64,000 nt of DNA from Bradyrhizobium sp. 21 (GTDB taxonomy: Bacteria > Pseudomonadota > Alphaproteobacteria > Rhizobiales > Xanthobacteraceae). Shown here piece after piece: positions 27,990-37,318 of the stretch. The notes beneath the pieces were generated by a model. The model was not told the origin of the DNA. It saw only the letters and a list, made by a program, of their open reading frames with translations, and made no database searches. The stretch lies in the NCBI RefSeq assembly GCF_023073335.1, contig NZ_JADPJG010000005.1:131537-195536 (forward strand), given 5' to 3'. Each line of letters starts with the position of its first letter. The first letter of the stretch is position 1. Position numbers and translations under genes: made by a program.

Positions 27990-28268
27990 CTAGCCGAAGC
28001 TGCGGCTGTCGAACGATGCCGCGGGCTTGCCGCGATAGGCCGATGCTCGCGCGCGGGCCAGGGCCGCGCCACAGAAATAGCCAAGCTGGAGCACCGCCGC
28101 AAAGACGAGGATCGTTACAACGATGTGAGCTGCATCTTGTGCCTGCCAGGTGAAGACCGCACCGAGGATGGCACCACCGAGAACGATGGCGGGCGGCAGG
28201 ATGAAGATCCGGAATCGGCCTCCCAGCAATGATCCGATCAACAGGCTGAAAACGACAATCGTACTCAC
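27990..28268 (-). CDS. Small membrane protein with three hydrophobic segments
   Basis: The GTG at 28268 is chosen because GGGAG lies 7 bases upstream; an in-frame GTG at 28292 lacks a ribosome site. The 92-residue product has segments TIVVFSLLIGSLLGG, FILPPAIVLGGAILGAVFTW and AHIVVTILVFAAVLQLGYFC, followed by a short basic cytoplasmic tail. No family was recognised. It is divergent from the initiating sugar transferase gene, with which it shares the promoter gap. Confidence 0.55.
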   Translation of the reverse strand: MSTIVVFSLLIGSLLGGRFRIFILPPAIVLGGAILGAVFTWQAQDAAHIVVTILVFAAVLQLGYFCGAALARARASAYRGKPAASFDSRSFG

Positions 28269-28292
28269 GACGCAACTCCCTGAATTGGTCAC

Positions 28293-28612
28293 GAGTGTTA
28301 ATGGCTGCGACCTAATACCGGCTTAAGCGGAATGGTTGAACAGCCGTTCAAATGCGCGCGGAATCCTGCGCGAAAATGCCGCGATTTGATAACAAACGCG
28401 GCGAGATGCCCGCATAATTGTCACGTGTGTGACAGGACTTTGAGCATTCCACTGCAGCGGTGCTGCATTGCATAAAAATCGATTTGATTTTTTCGTTGCA
28501 CTGCCGCAATGTCGCTTTGTTTAGTTAAGATATACTTTGTCTCACATCGACGATTTCGATCGATTTGCTCGCAATCCTGCATTGCGATGCACGACGAGGC
28601 AGCGAGGTTCTA
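28293..28612. promoter_or_regulatory. Promoter region of the exopolysaccharide initiating gene
   Basis: This gap is markedly AT-richer than its surroundings at 28470-28560. It contains a perfect palindrome TGTCAC-GTGT-GTGACA at 28419-28434 and a -10-like TATACT at 28531-28536, but no convincing -35 at standard spacing. The GAGG ribosome site for the gene at 28613 is at its right end. The palindrome is a candidate operator. Confidence 0.5.
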
Positions 28613-30037
28613 ATGGCTGTAGCAACTTACGGTTCGGAAAACTATTATTCGGCTATATCGAACCGACGCGGTGCCCTCCAGAGACCCCTGCAGGTAGCCT
28701 TGATCGCCGGTGACTTCGCCGCGGTGCTGCTCAGCTATTTCGTGGCCAGCGGTCTGTATCGCGTCCTCGTGATCGAACAGGATTCGTCCGTCGGTGCAGG
28801 TCTCGTCGTCGGCGCGGTGTTCGTGACCATCGCGTATTTCCAGGGCGTCTACGATCATCATCGCCTCTTGAGCACGATCTGGCAGCTGCGCAAGGCGCTG
28901 GCGGTCTGGCTGATCTCGCTGACCATTCTCGCGGTCGAGGCTTTCCTGCTCAAATCGTCCGCGGATCTATCGCGCGGAACCACCCTGTTGTTTGCCGCGA
29001 CCGGTGGCGTCGCCTTGGGCGGGCTCCGCGTGCTGTGGCGACTGGCGCTCACGTCGGGTTATGCCAAGGGGCGCCTGGTCGACCGGAAAGTGGTGCTGCT
29101 CAGCCTCAAGCCCCTCGATTTCACATCGAGCCGCTTCAAGGATCTGCGCAAGCATGGCTTCAACGTCGTGCGGCATTTCGTGCTTGAGCCTTCCGAAGAG
29201 GGCGCCGGCTGGGATCGCGAGATTCGCGACATCACCCGTCAGGCGCGGACGGCGGATGTGGAAGAATATCTCCTGGTCGTCGACTGGGACGAAATGCCTC
29301 TTCTCCAGAAACTGAGCCAGCATCTGCGCGTGGTTCCCCAGCCGATCCGCCTTCTGCCGGATTTTCCGATCGCGGACCTGGTCTCGCGTCCGTTCCAGCC
29401 GGTCAGCGGCACGGTCGCGATCGAGATCCAGCGCGCGCCGCTCAGCGTCTTCGAACAGGCGCAAAAGCGCTGTCTCGATATCGGCCTCGCCTCGTTCGCC
29501 CTGCTGTTGCTGGCGCCGCTGCTGGTGACGGCCGCGATCATGATCAAGCTCGATTCGAAGGGCAGCGTGATCTTCAGGCAGTCCCGTCGCGGGTTTAACG
29601 GCAAGCAATTCCAGATCTGGAAATTCCGTTCGATGACGGTGGCGGAGAACGGTCATGTCGTCACCCAGGCGACGAAGAGCGATGCGCGGGTGACGCGGGT
29701 CGGTCGCGTGTTGCGGCGAACCAGCATCGACGAGCTGCCGCAACTCTGGAACGTCCTTCGCGGCGAGATGTCTCTGGTCGGGCCCCGCCCGCATGCGCTC
29801 GCGCACGACAATTACTATGATCAGCTCATCAGCAATTACGTGTACCGGCATCACATGAAGCCCGGCCTGACCGGTTGGGCCCAGGTCAACGGCTTCCGCG
29901 GCGAGACGCCGACCATCGATCTGATGGAAAAGCGAGTCGAGTACGACGTCTGGTACGTCAGTAACTGGAGCATCTGGCTCGACGTCAGGATCATCCTGAA
30001 GACTGCGCTGGCGCTGATCCATCAGGAAGCCTACTAG
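28613..30037 (+). CDS. Undecaprenyl-phosphate sugar phosphotransferase (WcaJ/ExoY-type)
   Basis: The product is 474 residues; the ATG at 28613 has GAGG upstream. The N-terminal half has four to five membrane helices ([20 protein letters not shown] onward), then a CoA-binding-like domain ([12 protein letters not shown]). The C-terminal half is the bacterial sugar transferase domain: [60 protein letters not shown] followed by VGPRPHA, and [14 protein letters not shown]. It transfers a sugar-1-phosphate (typically glucose or galactose) to undecaprenyl phosphate on the inner membrane to start repeat-unit assembly. It is the first gene of the polysaccharide locus and divergent from 27990. Confidence 0.93.
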   Translation: MAVATYGSENYYSAISNRRGALQRPLQVALIAGDFAAVLLSYFVASGLYRVLVIEQDSSVGAGLVVGAVFVTIAYFQGVYDHHRLLSTIWQLRKALAVWLISLTILAVEAFLLKSSADLSRGTTLLFAATGGVALGGLRVLWRLALTSGYAKGRLVDRKVVLLSLKPLDFTSSRFKDLRKHGFNVVRHFVLEPSEEGAGWDREIRDITRQARTADVEEYLLVVDWDEMPLLQKLSQHLRVVPQPIRLLPDFPIADLVSRPFQPVSGTVAIEIQRAPLSVFEQAQKRCLDIGLASFALLLLAPLLVTAAIMIKLDSKGSVIFRQSRRGFNGKQFQIWKFRSMTVAENGHVVTQATKSDARVTRVGRVLRRTSIDELPQLWNVLRGEMSLVGPRPHALAHDNYYDQLISNYVYRHHMKPGLTGWAQVNGFRGETPTIDLMEKRVEYDVWYVSNWSIWLDVRIILKTALALIHQEAY

Positions 30038-30053
30038 TCCTCGTCAATTGCCC

Positions 30054-30091
30054 TCCGGCGCGTGCTGTTCATTGACGGGAGCGGCGCCGGA
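30054..30091. terminator. Possible bidirectional terminator between convergent genes
   Basis: An inverted repeat TCCGGCGC (30054-30061) with GCGCCGGA (30084-30091) lies between two convergent stops. The loop is long (22 bases) and a short T-run follows (TTTCCCC), so this is tentative. Confidence 0.35.
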
Positions 30092-30119
30092 TTTCCCCTG
30101 TGCAAGGCCGCAGGGTCCG

Positions 30120-30917
30120 CTAGTCCCTTAAATATGCAGGTCGGTCGTCCGACGGGTAGCAGCGGTGCCGGAGCTGCAAGCCCTTGTCCGTGACGTAACG
30201 CCGAAATAGCTCCCGGTCGATTTCCGGCGCGTTGCATGTACGGTCGAGAAGATCGGCACGGGCACCCGTCGCCGCTGCCTGATAGACGGCGGCCGCGCTC
30301 GGGAACAGGCGCGCTCCAAAGATGTCGGTGAAGTCCTGGATGGCGTTGGTCTTCAGCTCCGGTGACAGCGCGCCGTAGACGCGAAGCGCCTGCGGAGCAC
30401 GAATGAGCTGGAGCCAGGCTTCGTGAGGTGCGAACCTGTAGGAGAGGCCGAGAAGCGCCGCCGTTCGCGGCCCAAAGCCTTCCTGACGTATTGCCGACCA
30501 GTAGCTGCCGAGCCAGCCAAGCCCTTCGGAGGGCGCGCAGAGCAGCAACACACGGCTTGAGGAAGCAACGGCTTCGGTATCGGCGTCGGCCTGCTTCAGG
30601 CCGTCGCTGCGCATCGACTGATCGGCGATGGCAAGTTGCAGCAACAGCAGCTCCCGCATCGCCTTGGCGCCGCATTGCCGCCGTGCAGCCGGCAGGTTCT
30701 CCGCCACGATTTGCCTGAGACGATCCAGATCGTATTGCTCACCGCGCGAAACCCGGCCGGCGATCTGTGGAATTGCGGGAGAAGTCAGATTGGGCGCAAC
30801 GTAGGCGACCCATGCCATTGCGCAGGCCGCAAGAGCGACGTTCGTGCCGAGCAGAAGCCGGCGATAGCCGCGCTCCGACCGCTGGCGCGTAACCGGCGCG
30901 CTAGGCTCCTTCGACAT
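30120..30917 (-). CDS. Hypothetical membrane-anchored protein of the polysaccharide operon
   Basis: The product is 265 residues. Its start overlaps the end of the autokinase gene by 17 bases, which implies translational coupling. A short basic N-terminus precedes one membrane helix (LLLGTNVALAACAMAWVAYV). The remaining residues are a periplasmic helical domain with Cys residues (AARRQCGAK, LLLCAPSEG, LLDRTCNAP, LRHRCYPSD). Four cysteines suggest disulphides. No known family was recognised. Coupling to a Wzc-like gene points to a role in polymer assembly or export. Confidence 0.6.
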   Translation of the reverse strand: MSKEPSAPVTRQRSERGYRRLLLGTNVALAACAMAWVAYVAPNLTSPAIPQIAGRVSRGEQYDLDRLRQIVAENLPAARRQCGAKAMRELLLLQLAIADQSMRSDGLKQADADTEAVASSSRVLLLCAPSEGLGWLGSYWSAIRQEGFGPRTAALLGLSYRFAPHEAWLQLIRAPQALRVYGALSPELKTNAIQDFTDIFGARLFPSAAAVYQAAATGARADLLDRTCNAPEIDRELFRRYVTDKGLQLRHRCYPSDDRPAYLRD

Positions 30918-33126
30918 AGTAGCTGCCGTAATGCGAGCCCTTATAGGCCTCGATCCGCTTCAGCATCTTCGGGTTGGCCCGGTTGAGAACGGCGCCCAGC
31001 AGCTTCTTCTGGATAGCCTCGGAGCTAGCCATCGACTCCTGCAGCGCGTTGCGGCTGGTTCGGCCCCACTCGATCACATAGACCATCGCGTCGACGAGGT
31101 GACTGACGGCTTTGGCGTCCGACACCGGCATCACCGGTGCCAGGTCGATGATGATGTATTCGTACTCCTCGCGCACCACCGCAAGCAGGTCCGCCATCGA
31201 CTTGGATGCGATGACGTCCGCGGAGTTCACCATTCGTGAGGCGACGAAGGAGGGCAGGAAGTCCAGGCCGCTCTCCTTGCTGCGCTGGATATGGTAACCG
31301 AACGAACGAGGATCCTTCAGGGCTTCGATCAGGCCGCTCTTGGCGTGAGGGGCGAGCTCTCGCGTGAGCGACCTTGTATGGAGATCGCCGTCGATGAGCA
31401 GCGTGCGATGTCCGGTCAGCGCGGTCAGGTGACCGAAATTGGCCGCAACCGTCGTCTTTCCTTCCTTCGGCAAGGACGACAGGATGCCAATCACCTTGAC
31501 CTCGCGCTGTAGCCGCGCGACGTCGATCGAGACCTTGATATTCCGCAGCGTCTCGGCAAATCGCGAGAACGGGTGGTCGACGACATAGCTTGAGATCGCT
31601 GCGTCCGCCGTCAAGCCGTCCGCGGCCTTCACAAGCTGGCCTGTGGCGCGAATGTCCGGAAGGACGCCAAGGCACTTCACGCCGAGCAGGTCTTCGACGT
31701 CGCTCGGCGACCTCAGCACGTCGCTGAGCAACTCTCTGCCGAAGGCAGCCGCGAATCCGAAGCACAGTCCGCCGAACAAGCCGCCGACCAATGCCAGCAT
31801 CGTCTTGGGCGAGCTCTTCTTGTCGGGCTTGACGGCGGTGCCGATGATGCGCGCCTCGCTGATCGGGAAGCTCTGATTCTGCGTGGCGTTCTGGAGCTTC
31901 TCGAGGAAGTTGTTGTAGAGATTGCGATAGGTATCGGCGGCGCTCTCGAGGTCGCGCAGCTTGACCTGCGCCTGGCTGGTGCTGCCGGCCTGGGAGACGA
32001 GGCTCTTGAGATTTTCGTCCAGCGATGTTTCGCGGCTTTTGGCGATCTCGTATTCGCTGCGGTACGCGTCGGCGATGCGCCGCACCTCGTCCGACATTGC
32101 CTTGCGCAGCTCCTCCATGCGATTCGCCAGGTTGACCGACGCCTGGTGAGTCTTGCCGTAGCGGGTCGACCAGTCTGCATACTGGGCCGCGAGGTCGAGA
32201 TATTGCGCGCGCAGACGCGTGATCACCGTGTTATTGAGGGCGTCGGTCACGGTGGGCTGGGCCAGATCCTTGTCGAGCACCGATTCGATGCGGTCCAGCC
32301 GCGCCTTGGCTTCCGCGGTCGCAGCGCGGGCCTGCACGAGCTGCGTGTTGACGTCGGTCAGCTGCTGCTCGCTCATCAAGCCGCGACTGGTGCCGACGAT
32401 GTTGTTCTGGGCCTTGAAGGTCTGCACGGCCCGATCGCTGGCTGTTGCCTGTTCGCGCAGCTCGGCGCTGCGCTGCTGGAGCCATTCGCCGGCGCGTTTG
32501 GTCGACTGGTACTTCGCTTCCAGCGCCCCGACGATATAGGCGTCGGAGACCGCATTGGCGACGAGAGCGGCCTTGTCGGGATTGGCCGAGCGGAACGAAA
32601 TCGAGAGCACGTAGGTGGTCAGAACCCGTTCCACCTTGAGATTCTTCTGAACGATATCGACCGCGGCGCGCTCGATTCGCTCCTTGGACGGAGGGCCGTC
32701 GGACCCTAACGGCGACATGAGCTTGCCGAGGACCAATCCGACCAGTCCCGGATTTGACCCGTTGTACTCGGCGTCCTCGGTAAGCTTCAGGCGGCGAACG
32801 ATCGAAAGGAGCAGGTCGTCGGATTGGAGGATCTCGACCTGGCTGTCGACGAACCCGGTGTCGATCAGGGCATTCGACATGCCGCTGTCCTTGTCCAGCA
32901 CCTGAGTCTGGCGTGTGTCCATGAGGATGCGGGCGTTCGCCGTGTACATCGGCGTCGCAGCCAGCAGATAAATGACGACGAGTCCTATTGCGGTTCCCAC
33001 GATCGACGCGATCAGGGGCCATTGGCGGCGCAGAATGTCGAACACGCGATCGACGCTGAGCGTGGTGCCGCCGAGCTCGATGGCGTATTTGGCGCGGGGC
33101 TGGAATTGGTCGCGAGGTTGAAACAT
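30901..33126 (-). CDS. Wzc/ExoP-like polysaccharide co-polymerase and tyrosine autokinase
   Basis: The product is 741 residues from the ATG at 33126; the longer frame adds non-coding residues. A Wzz-type chain-length domain lies between membrane helix 1 (WPLIASIVGTAIGLVVIYLL) and helix 2 (TMLALVGGLFGGLCFGFAAA), with long coiled coils and the GNVR-like YRNLYNNFLEKLQNATQNQS. The cytoplasmic BY-kinase has Walker A (SSLPKEGKTTVAANFG), A' (LLIDGDLHTRSL) and B (YIIIDLAPV). The C-terminus ends in a Tyr cluster (YKGSHYGSYYVEGA) suited to autophosphorylation. It controls chain length and export of the polysaccharide with the Wza-like lipoprotein. Confidence 0.93.
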   Translation of the reverse strand: MFQPRDQFQPRAKYAIELGGTTLSVDRVFDILRRQWPLIASIVGTAIGLVVIYLLAATPMYTANARILMDTRQTQVLDKDSGMSNALIDTGFVDSQVEILQSDDLLLSIVRRLKLTEDAEYNGSNPGLVGLVLGKLMSPLGSDGPPSKERIERAAVDIVQKNLKVERVLTTYVLSISFRSANPDKAALVANAVSDAYIVGALEAKYQSTKRAGEWLQQRSAELREQATASDRAVQTFKAQNNIVGTSRGLMSEQQLTDVNTQLVQARAATAEAKARLDRIESVLDKDLAQPTVTDALNNTVITRLRAQYLDLAAQYADWSTRYGKTHQASVNLANRMEELRKAMSDEVRRIADAYRSEYEIAKSRETSLDENLKSLVSQAGSTSQAQVKLRDLESAADTYRNLYNNFLEKLQNATQNQSFPISEARIIGTAVKPDKKSSPKTMLALVGGLFGGLCFGFAAAFGRELLSDVLRSPSDVEDLLGVKCLGVLPDIRATGQLVKAADGLTADAAISSYVVDHPFSRFAETLRNIKVSIDVARLQREVKVIGILSSLPKEGKTTVAANFGHLTALTGHRTLLIDGDLHTRSLTRELAPHAKSGLIEALKDPRSFGYHIQRSKESGLDFLPSFVASRMVNSADVIASKSMADLLAVVREEYEYIIIDLAPVMPVSDAKAVSHLVDAMVYVIEWGRTSRNALQESMASSEAIQKKLLGAVLNRANPKMLKRIEAYKGSHYGSYYVEGA

Positions 33127-33145
33127 CTGTCGGGCGCTCGCTGGG

Positions 33146-33709
33146 CTATTCGGGAAGCGGCATGCTTGCGAAGGGGTCGGCAAGATCGGTCTTGTACTCG
33201 CCGGACATCAGGCCACCCCCGGGCTTGGACATGTTGGCGGTCGTTGGCGGCGGAGGCGGTACGTCGTCGGGCTCGGACGAATATCCGGCGAGCACGGCGC
33301 TGTCGTGCAGCTTCGCGACGAAATCGCTGATCTTCCGTGCATTCTCAGGCTTGCTTGCGCGGCAGCGGATTTCGGCGCGGTGGAGCGCTGTCCCAATAGA
33401 TGCGCGGTCGGCCTGAGTCGCGGCTCGCGTCAGGCTCTGCACCGATTTGAGCACCGTTATGTCGCTGACAAGGTAGCCCTGAAGGCGACCCGATAGCTTT
33501 TCTTTCTCGTTGCGCAACTGGTTCAGGAGGGCGCTCGGCTCAGACACGAAGGCATCCAGCGCGATCTGCGGCGCTCGCTCCGAGCGCTCGACACATTGCG
33601 CGTGCGCGACGCCAGCGGGGCCGCAAAGCATCGCGACCGACGCGGCGATCCGAACGATCCATCCGCGGCTGGCTTCGATCAGCTTTGATTGAGGCAAATG
33701 ATCTTCCAT
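33146..33709 (-). CDS. Secreted helical protein, paralog of 34868-35527
   Basis: The product is 187 residues from the ATG at 33709; an in-frame GTG at 33724 is possible. A Sec signal peptide (WIVRIAASVAMLCGPAGVAHA) is followed by a helical domain: SEPSALLNQLRNEKEKLSGR and SDITVLKSVQSLTRAATQAD. It aligns with the mature part of the protein at 34868 (both with NP/EPxALLxQ, then an LxS segment, an Ala-rich helix and a Cys). A Pro-rich, probably unstructured tail follows (DDVPPPPPTTANMSKP). It is in the minus-strand operon just before the autokinase gene. The function is unknown. Confidence 0.6.
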   Translation of the reverse strand: MEDHLPQSKLIEASRGWIVRIAASVAMLCGPAGVAHAQCVERSERAPQIALDAFVSEPSALLNQLRNEKEKLSGRLQGYLVSDITVLKSVQSLTRAATQADRASIGTALHRAEIRCRASKPENARKISDFVAKLHDSAVLAGYSSEPDDVPPPPPTTANMSKPGGGLMSGEYKTDLADPFASMPLPE

Positions 33710-34063
33710 TTCGCTTAGGTTCACAGCTAGGCTGGAAGGATTATAAGAACCGCTTGATGCAGTTAAAGTATGTCAAATTTTTGTGCGGTGCAAAATTAGC
33801 TTGAAACAGTGCGGCGTGCCAGTCATTTTTCGTCTTGCTGCAAGCCCTTAGGGGGAAGGCTGTGAGGGCGGCACCCTCTTAGCAGAGCATCCAAACCTGC
33901 GCCATGTCGCAGCGCACGGAGAGGACAGGATTTGGACGCTTGCACCATCCTTGGGCGCGAACGTTTGTCCGATGCTTTGTCCAGGTCAGGACCAAAGGCC
34001 GAAAATGCCGATCGGTCCCGGAGGACCGGGACCGATCAGCTTCTTGCAGAGGTCATAATGTTC
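33710..34063. other. 354-bp gap with operon promoter and a terminator
   Basis: This gap carries no convincing gene. It contains the terminator of the cysteine peptidase gene near its right end and should hold the promoter for the autokinase operon. The stretch at 33730-33800 is AT-rich, consistent with a promoter. Confidence 0.4.
34010..34037 (-). terminator. Rho-independent terminator of the cysteine peptidase gene
   Basis: An 11-bp perfect stem, GATCGGTCCCG (34010-34020) with CGGGACCGATC (34027-34037), encloses a 6-base loop. Read on the minus strand it is followed by GGCATTTTCGG. It lies 26 bases after the stop at 34064, the expected distance. Confidence 0.7.
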
Positions 34064-34708
34064 TTAGAGCGGCGTCCGCAGCGAAGCCAAGCGGCTGGCG
34101 CGCAAATGCTCGCCGTGCTCGCCGACGGCCACCCAGAAGCGCGGATTGCTGCCGGATTGCATGGAAATCCACTGATAACCGGCTGCGTTCCAGGGACGGA
34201 CGGACGAAGAGAGATTGTCGAGCACGACGTCGCCGTCGCTCAGCCGCGCGACCAGCACAAGGTGGCCTCGTCCATCAGCGGTGAGAACAACTGCAAGCCG
34301 CAGGGCTGATTTTGGCCAACCCATTTCGATGAGGCGGTGCCGCTTGGTCACGGCGTAGTCGTTGCAATCGCCGGCGGCGGGAGACACCGCCCAATGCGCC
34401 AGGAGCGGGCTGGTTGGCTTTTGCATCGGCGTGATGGAATCGTTCACCGAGCGATTGACCTCGCGCAGCATAGCCTGCGCCCGCTCGCCGGAGGGCAGCA
34501 CTTGCTCCGCAACCTTATCCGGCTCGCACTCCGTGCCGTAATTCATGCAAAACTTCACGAATTGCAGCGGCGCAAGCGCGTTGTCATACTCGCTGATGAA
34601 GATACCCGCCGCCCGCGTGGCGGGTGGCTCAGTGACAGTATCAGCCTTGGCAGCGATGCCAGAACAAGCGATCCCAGCTGCCAGGAGAGATTTGAAAATC
34701 CAAGTCAT
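34064..34708 (-). CDS. Periplasmic transglutaminase-like cysteine peptidase (BTLCP/LapG-like)
   Basis: The product is 214 residues; GGGGAT lies 6 bases before the ATG. A signal peptide (FKSLLAAGIACSGIAAKA) indicates periplasmic location. The catalytic triad of the BTLCP family (which includes LapG) is present: Cys115 in AGDCNDYAVTK, His149 in GHLVLVAR and Asp164 in VVLDNLSSSVRPW. LapG proteases cut surface adhesins near their N-termini under cyclic-di-GMP control. Here the gene sits between two genes for paralogous secreted proteins in a polysaccharide locus, so its substrate may be one of these or a secreted protein. No LapD-like receptor is in the window. Confidence 0.85.
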   Translation of the reverse strand: MTWIFKSLLAAGIACSGIAAKADTVTEPPATRAAGIFISEYDNALAPLQFVKFCMNYGTECEPDKVAEQVLPSGERAQAMLREVNRSVNDSITPMQKPTSPLLAHWAVSPAAGDCNDYAVTKRHRLIEMGWPKSALRLAVVLTADGRGHLVLVARLSDGDVVLDNLSSSVRPWNAAGYQWISMQSGSNPRFWVAVGEHGEHLRASRLASLRTPL

Positions 34709-34867
34709 AAGTCATCCCCGTTTTTCGCCATTCTTCTTGACGTAAGGGATACAACGAACTCATTAGGTTGGAGTTTTGCAGACAATTACAATTGTATCGG
34801 ATCCGCGAGGCCGGTTCCCGGAACCAGCGTTTGGTTAAATTCTTCTGAGCGGTGCAGGCGCAGGATG

Positions 34868-35527
34868 TCACCGGGACGGGCTGACCGAGGTCAGTGGTGT
34901 CGTCGTGGTGGCTGCCGCCGTGAACAATGTCTGCGGTTGCGCTTGGGGTTGTGATTGAGCGCTGGCACCACTGCTATTGAGCACGACCGGATCAGGCGTT
35001 GTCCCGCCGCCGCCGCGACCCTGTCCTCCCGCGTTGTTTCCGCCGCCGGCCGTCGTCTCGCCGGTTGGATCGGCACCGCTGGTGACCTCTGTCGGGATGT
35101 CGCCGGTGATGCTGGTGAATGACGCGATCAGGGCCGCGTTCTCGGTCTTCAAGACCGCTTCCTGAATGAGCTGCGCCACGCCCTGCTGCGAGAGAACACA
35201 AACGGAAGCCGCAGTTCCGAGACCGGCACCGATGGCGCGGCTCTGTTCCTCGTTGCTGGCTCTTGCGAGCGAAACGATGCCTTCGACGGTCTCAGGCCGC
35301 GAGGTCAAAAGGTCGCGAACTTCGGAGGCCAGGCCGCCCTGACCTTGCTTGAACTGGTCGAGCAATGCCGCGGGATTTGCGAGAAACGTGTTCGCGCGCT
35401 CCGCCGAAATCAAGTTGGCATTGGCTCCGCACGCCGTGCTGTTGCCGGTGGCGGCGAACGACGGGGCGATGGTGCCGTACAAGGCGACAACGCCGAGGAG
35501 AAATGAGAGGACTTTTCCAGACTGCAT
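34868..35527 (-). CDS. Secreted Ala/Gly/Gln-rich protein, paralog of 33146-33709
   Basis: The product is 219 residues from the ATG at 35527; an in-frame ATG at 35563, one base after the upstream stop, would add 12 residues and couple translation. A signal peptide (VLSFLLGVVALYGTIAPSFA) precedes a helical domain with LANPAALLDQFKQGQGGLAS and ETVEGIVSLARASNEEQSRA, then GAGLGTAASVC. This is similar to the protein at 33146. The C-terminal 90 residues are low-complexity Gly/Thr/Gln-rich (GGGNNAGGQGRGGGGTTPDP). It lies downstream of the polymerase candidate. Function unknown. Confidence 0.65.
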   Translation of the reverse strand: MQSGKVLSFLLGVVALYGTIAPSFAATGNSTACGANANLISAERANTFLANPAALLDQFKQGQGGLASEVRDLLTSRPETVEGIVSLARASNEEQSRAIGAGLGTAASVCVLSQQGVAQLIQEAVLKTENAALIASFTSITGDIPTEVTSGADPTGETTAGGGNNAGGQGRGGGGTTPDPVVLNSSGASAQSQPQAQPQTLFTAAATTTTPLTSVSPSR

Positions 35528-35564
35528 GATCACCGCCGAACTCTTTTTGTTTTTATAGTTCATT

Positions 35565-37082
35565 TCATTTAAACTTGCCACGTTCTTTCCGCAATTCGGA
35601 CGGAAGCGACTGGGCAAGCCCGCAACCGACGATGGCGGCGAAAAAGACCCCGAAGCCGGGTATTTGCACCGAAAAGTCGATGCAACTGTGAACCAGTCCG
35701 AGCACCGCCACGCTGGCGCCGATGATTGGTATGTAGCGGTCACGCTTTCGCCGCAAGCTGCTTCTTAACAAAAGGTAAATATACCAAAGGCCGCACACTA
35801 CGATGAAGCTGGCGGCGGGCACGCCGAGCTCCGCCGCCAGCTCCAGCGGGGTCGAGTGGGCGCGGTCCCATATTCCGAGACTGCCGAGTTCGGCGGTTCG
35901 GTATGCAGGGAAAGTTGCTTCGAAATTGCCCAAGCCGATGCCGAGCATCGGATGGTCGCGGATGATGGCAATGGCGCTCTGATAGGCATAGGCCCGCTGC
36001 TCATCAATGAGGCCGTAAGTGCCGATTCGTCCGGCAACGGCGCCGCCAACGAGGTCGAGGAGAAGCAGCGCCACCAAGGGAATGCCCGCAGCGAAGCCCC
36101 ATCTCCGCAGCTTGCCGATCGGCAGGGGTGCGAGATAAAGCCCGCAGCCGAGCAGAAGTGCACAAATTGACAGCAGCAATCCCGCGCGAGAGCCCGTCAT
36201 CGCGGTGGCCGTCACGCAGATCGCAAGACCGATACCGAGCGCGACCGGGGAAGATGAATAAAATGCGACGCGGTCCGAGAATCCCGAGGACGCCGGCGCA
36301 TCGGGATGGTCGCGGCGATGCGCGAAGCGAAGTAGCGGGAGCAGAAACAAGACCGCGCCGCTGCCCCAAAAGACAGCGGCGGTGTTTCGATTGACGAAGG
36401 TGCCGGTGGCGTAGCCGAGATAGGCTTCCTTGCGTCTCGACAAGAGACCGTTGGGATCGCCGACTTCGGCAAGAATGCCGTACACGGCATAGGCACACCC
36501 GGCCCAGGCGAGAACCAGGAGGAGCCGGCGTGCGCTGCTCGCGTCGGTTGAGATTGCGAATGCGCGAATGAACACCATCGCGAGCAACAACGGATAGCCG
36601 ACCGCCAGCCATGGTCCGTTGACCGTTGTCGAAATGCGGCTGGGAGCAGGGACGCCGAGAACCGTCGTCGAGAGAAGCTGCCAGACCGGACTGCCAAGTG
36701 CGAATGGCGGCTCGCGCCATTCCTGAACGATGATGATCGCTGCAACCATGGCGAGCGTGACGAGCAGGGGCGCCAAGAGTCGCACATCCTCGCGGCCGAT
36801 GCCGTCGAGATCGGCCGTCACGAGGCTCGCCGCCATCAGCGCGCACCAGATGCAGATCCAGATCTGTTCGGTGGATCCGAGCGGCAGGGGCGCGAGCACG
36901 ATAACGGCAAGCGCAACCATCCTGGACACGATGTTCAGCTGGCACTCCCCGCGGGCATGAATGGTCGTTCGCACGAAATGAAAGACGAGTTCCCGAAACA
37001 GCGCCGATAAAGCATCAATCCGGCCCTTCCGGAAGTGATCATTCACCTGCTGCAATCTTGGCAAGCAAGAAAGTGACGCCAT
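35565..37082 (-). CDS. O-antigen ligase/polymerase family protein (Wzy or WaaL type)
   Basis: The product is up to 505 residues; an ATG at 36920 is an alternative start, since the first 54 residues look less conserved. There are about 11 membrane helices with a large periplasmic loop. The Wzy_C-like features are GTFVNRNTAAVFWG, TATAMTGSRAGLLLS, IIRDHPMLGIGLGNFEATFP and DRAHSTPLELAAELG. The conserved His in RAHS and Arg in GSRAG are typical of ligase/polymerase enzymes that act on undecaprenyl-linked polysaccharide. It probably polymerises the repeat unit or ligates the chain. A second candidate is at 39950. Confidence 0.85.
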   Translation of the reverse strand: MASLSCLPRLQQVNDHFRKGRIDALSALFRELVFHFVRTTIHARGECQLNIVSRMVALAVIVLAPLPLGSTEQIWICIWCALMAASLVTADLDGIGREDVRLLAPLLVTLAMVAAIIIVQEWREPPFALGSPVWQLLSTTVLGVPAPSRISTTVNGPWLAVGYPLLLAMVFIRAFAISTDASSARRLLLVLAWAGCAYAVYGILAEVGDPNGLLSRRKEAYLGYATGTFVNRNTAAVFWGSGAVLFLLPLLRFAHRRDHPDAPASSGFSDRVAFYSSSPVALGIGLAICVTATAMTGSRAGLLLSICALLLGCGLYLAPLPIGKLRRWGFAAGIPLVALLLLDLVGGAVAGRIGTYGLIDEQRAYAYQSAIAIIRDHPMLGIGLGNFEATFPAYRTAELGSLGIWDRAHSTPLELAAELGVPAASFIVVCGLWYIYLLLRSSLRRKRDRYIPIIGASVAVLGLVHSCIDFSVQIPGFGVFFAAIVGCGLAQSLPSELRKERGKFK

Positions 37083-37318
37083 GTGTCGATCACATCACGC
37101 GTTCAAGGCGAATGCGTCGGAAATGCGCCGTCGAAGCGCCGGGACACAAGCGATTGTCGGGCCAAATGCCGGCGTCGCCGACAAAGTTAATCTGATGGTT
37201 GCCAGGCGATGAGCAGATGCGCGAAATCCGCGCAGGCGAGCCCGTTTTTCGGCGTTGTCAACGCGCGTAACGCCCTTTAGAAGTCGATGCTGCAGCGCAA
37301 GAAATTCTCGGAGTAGCC

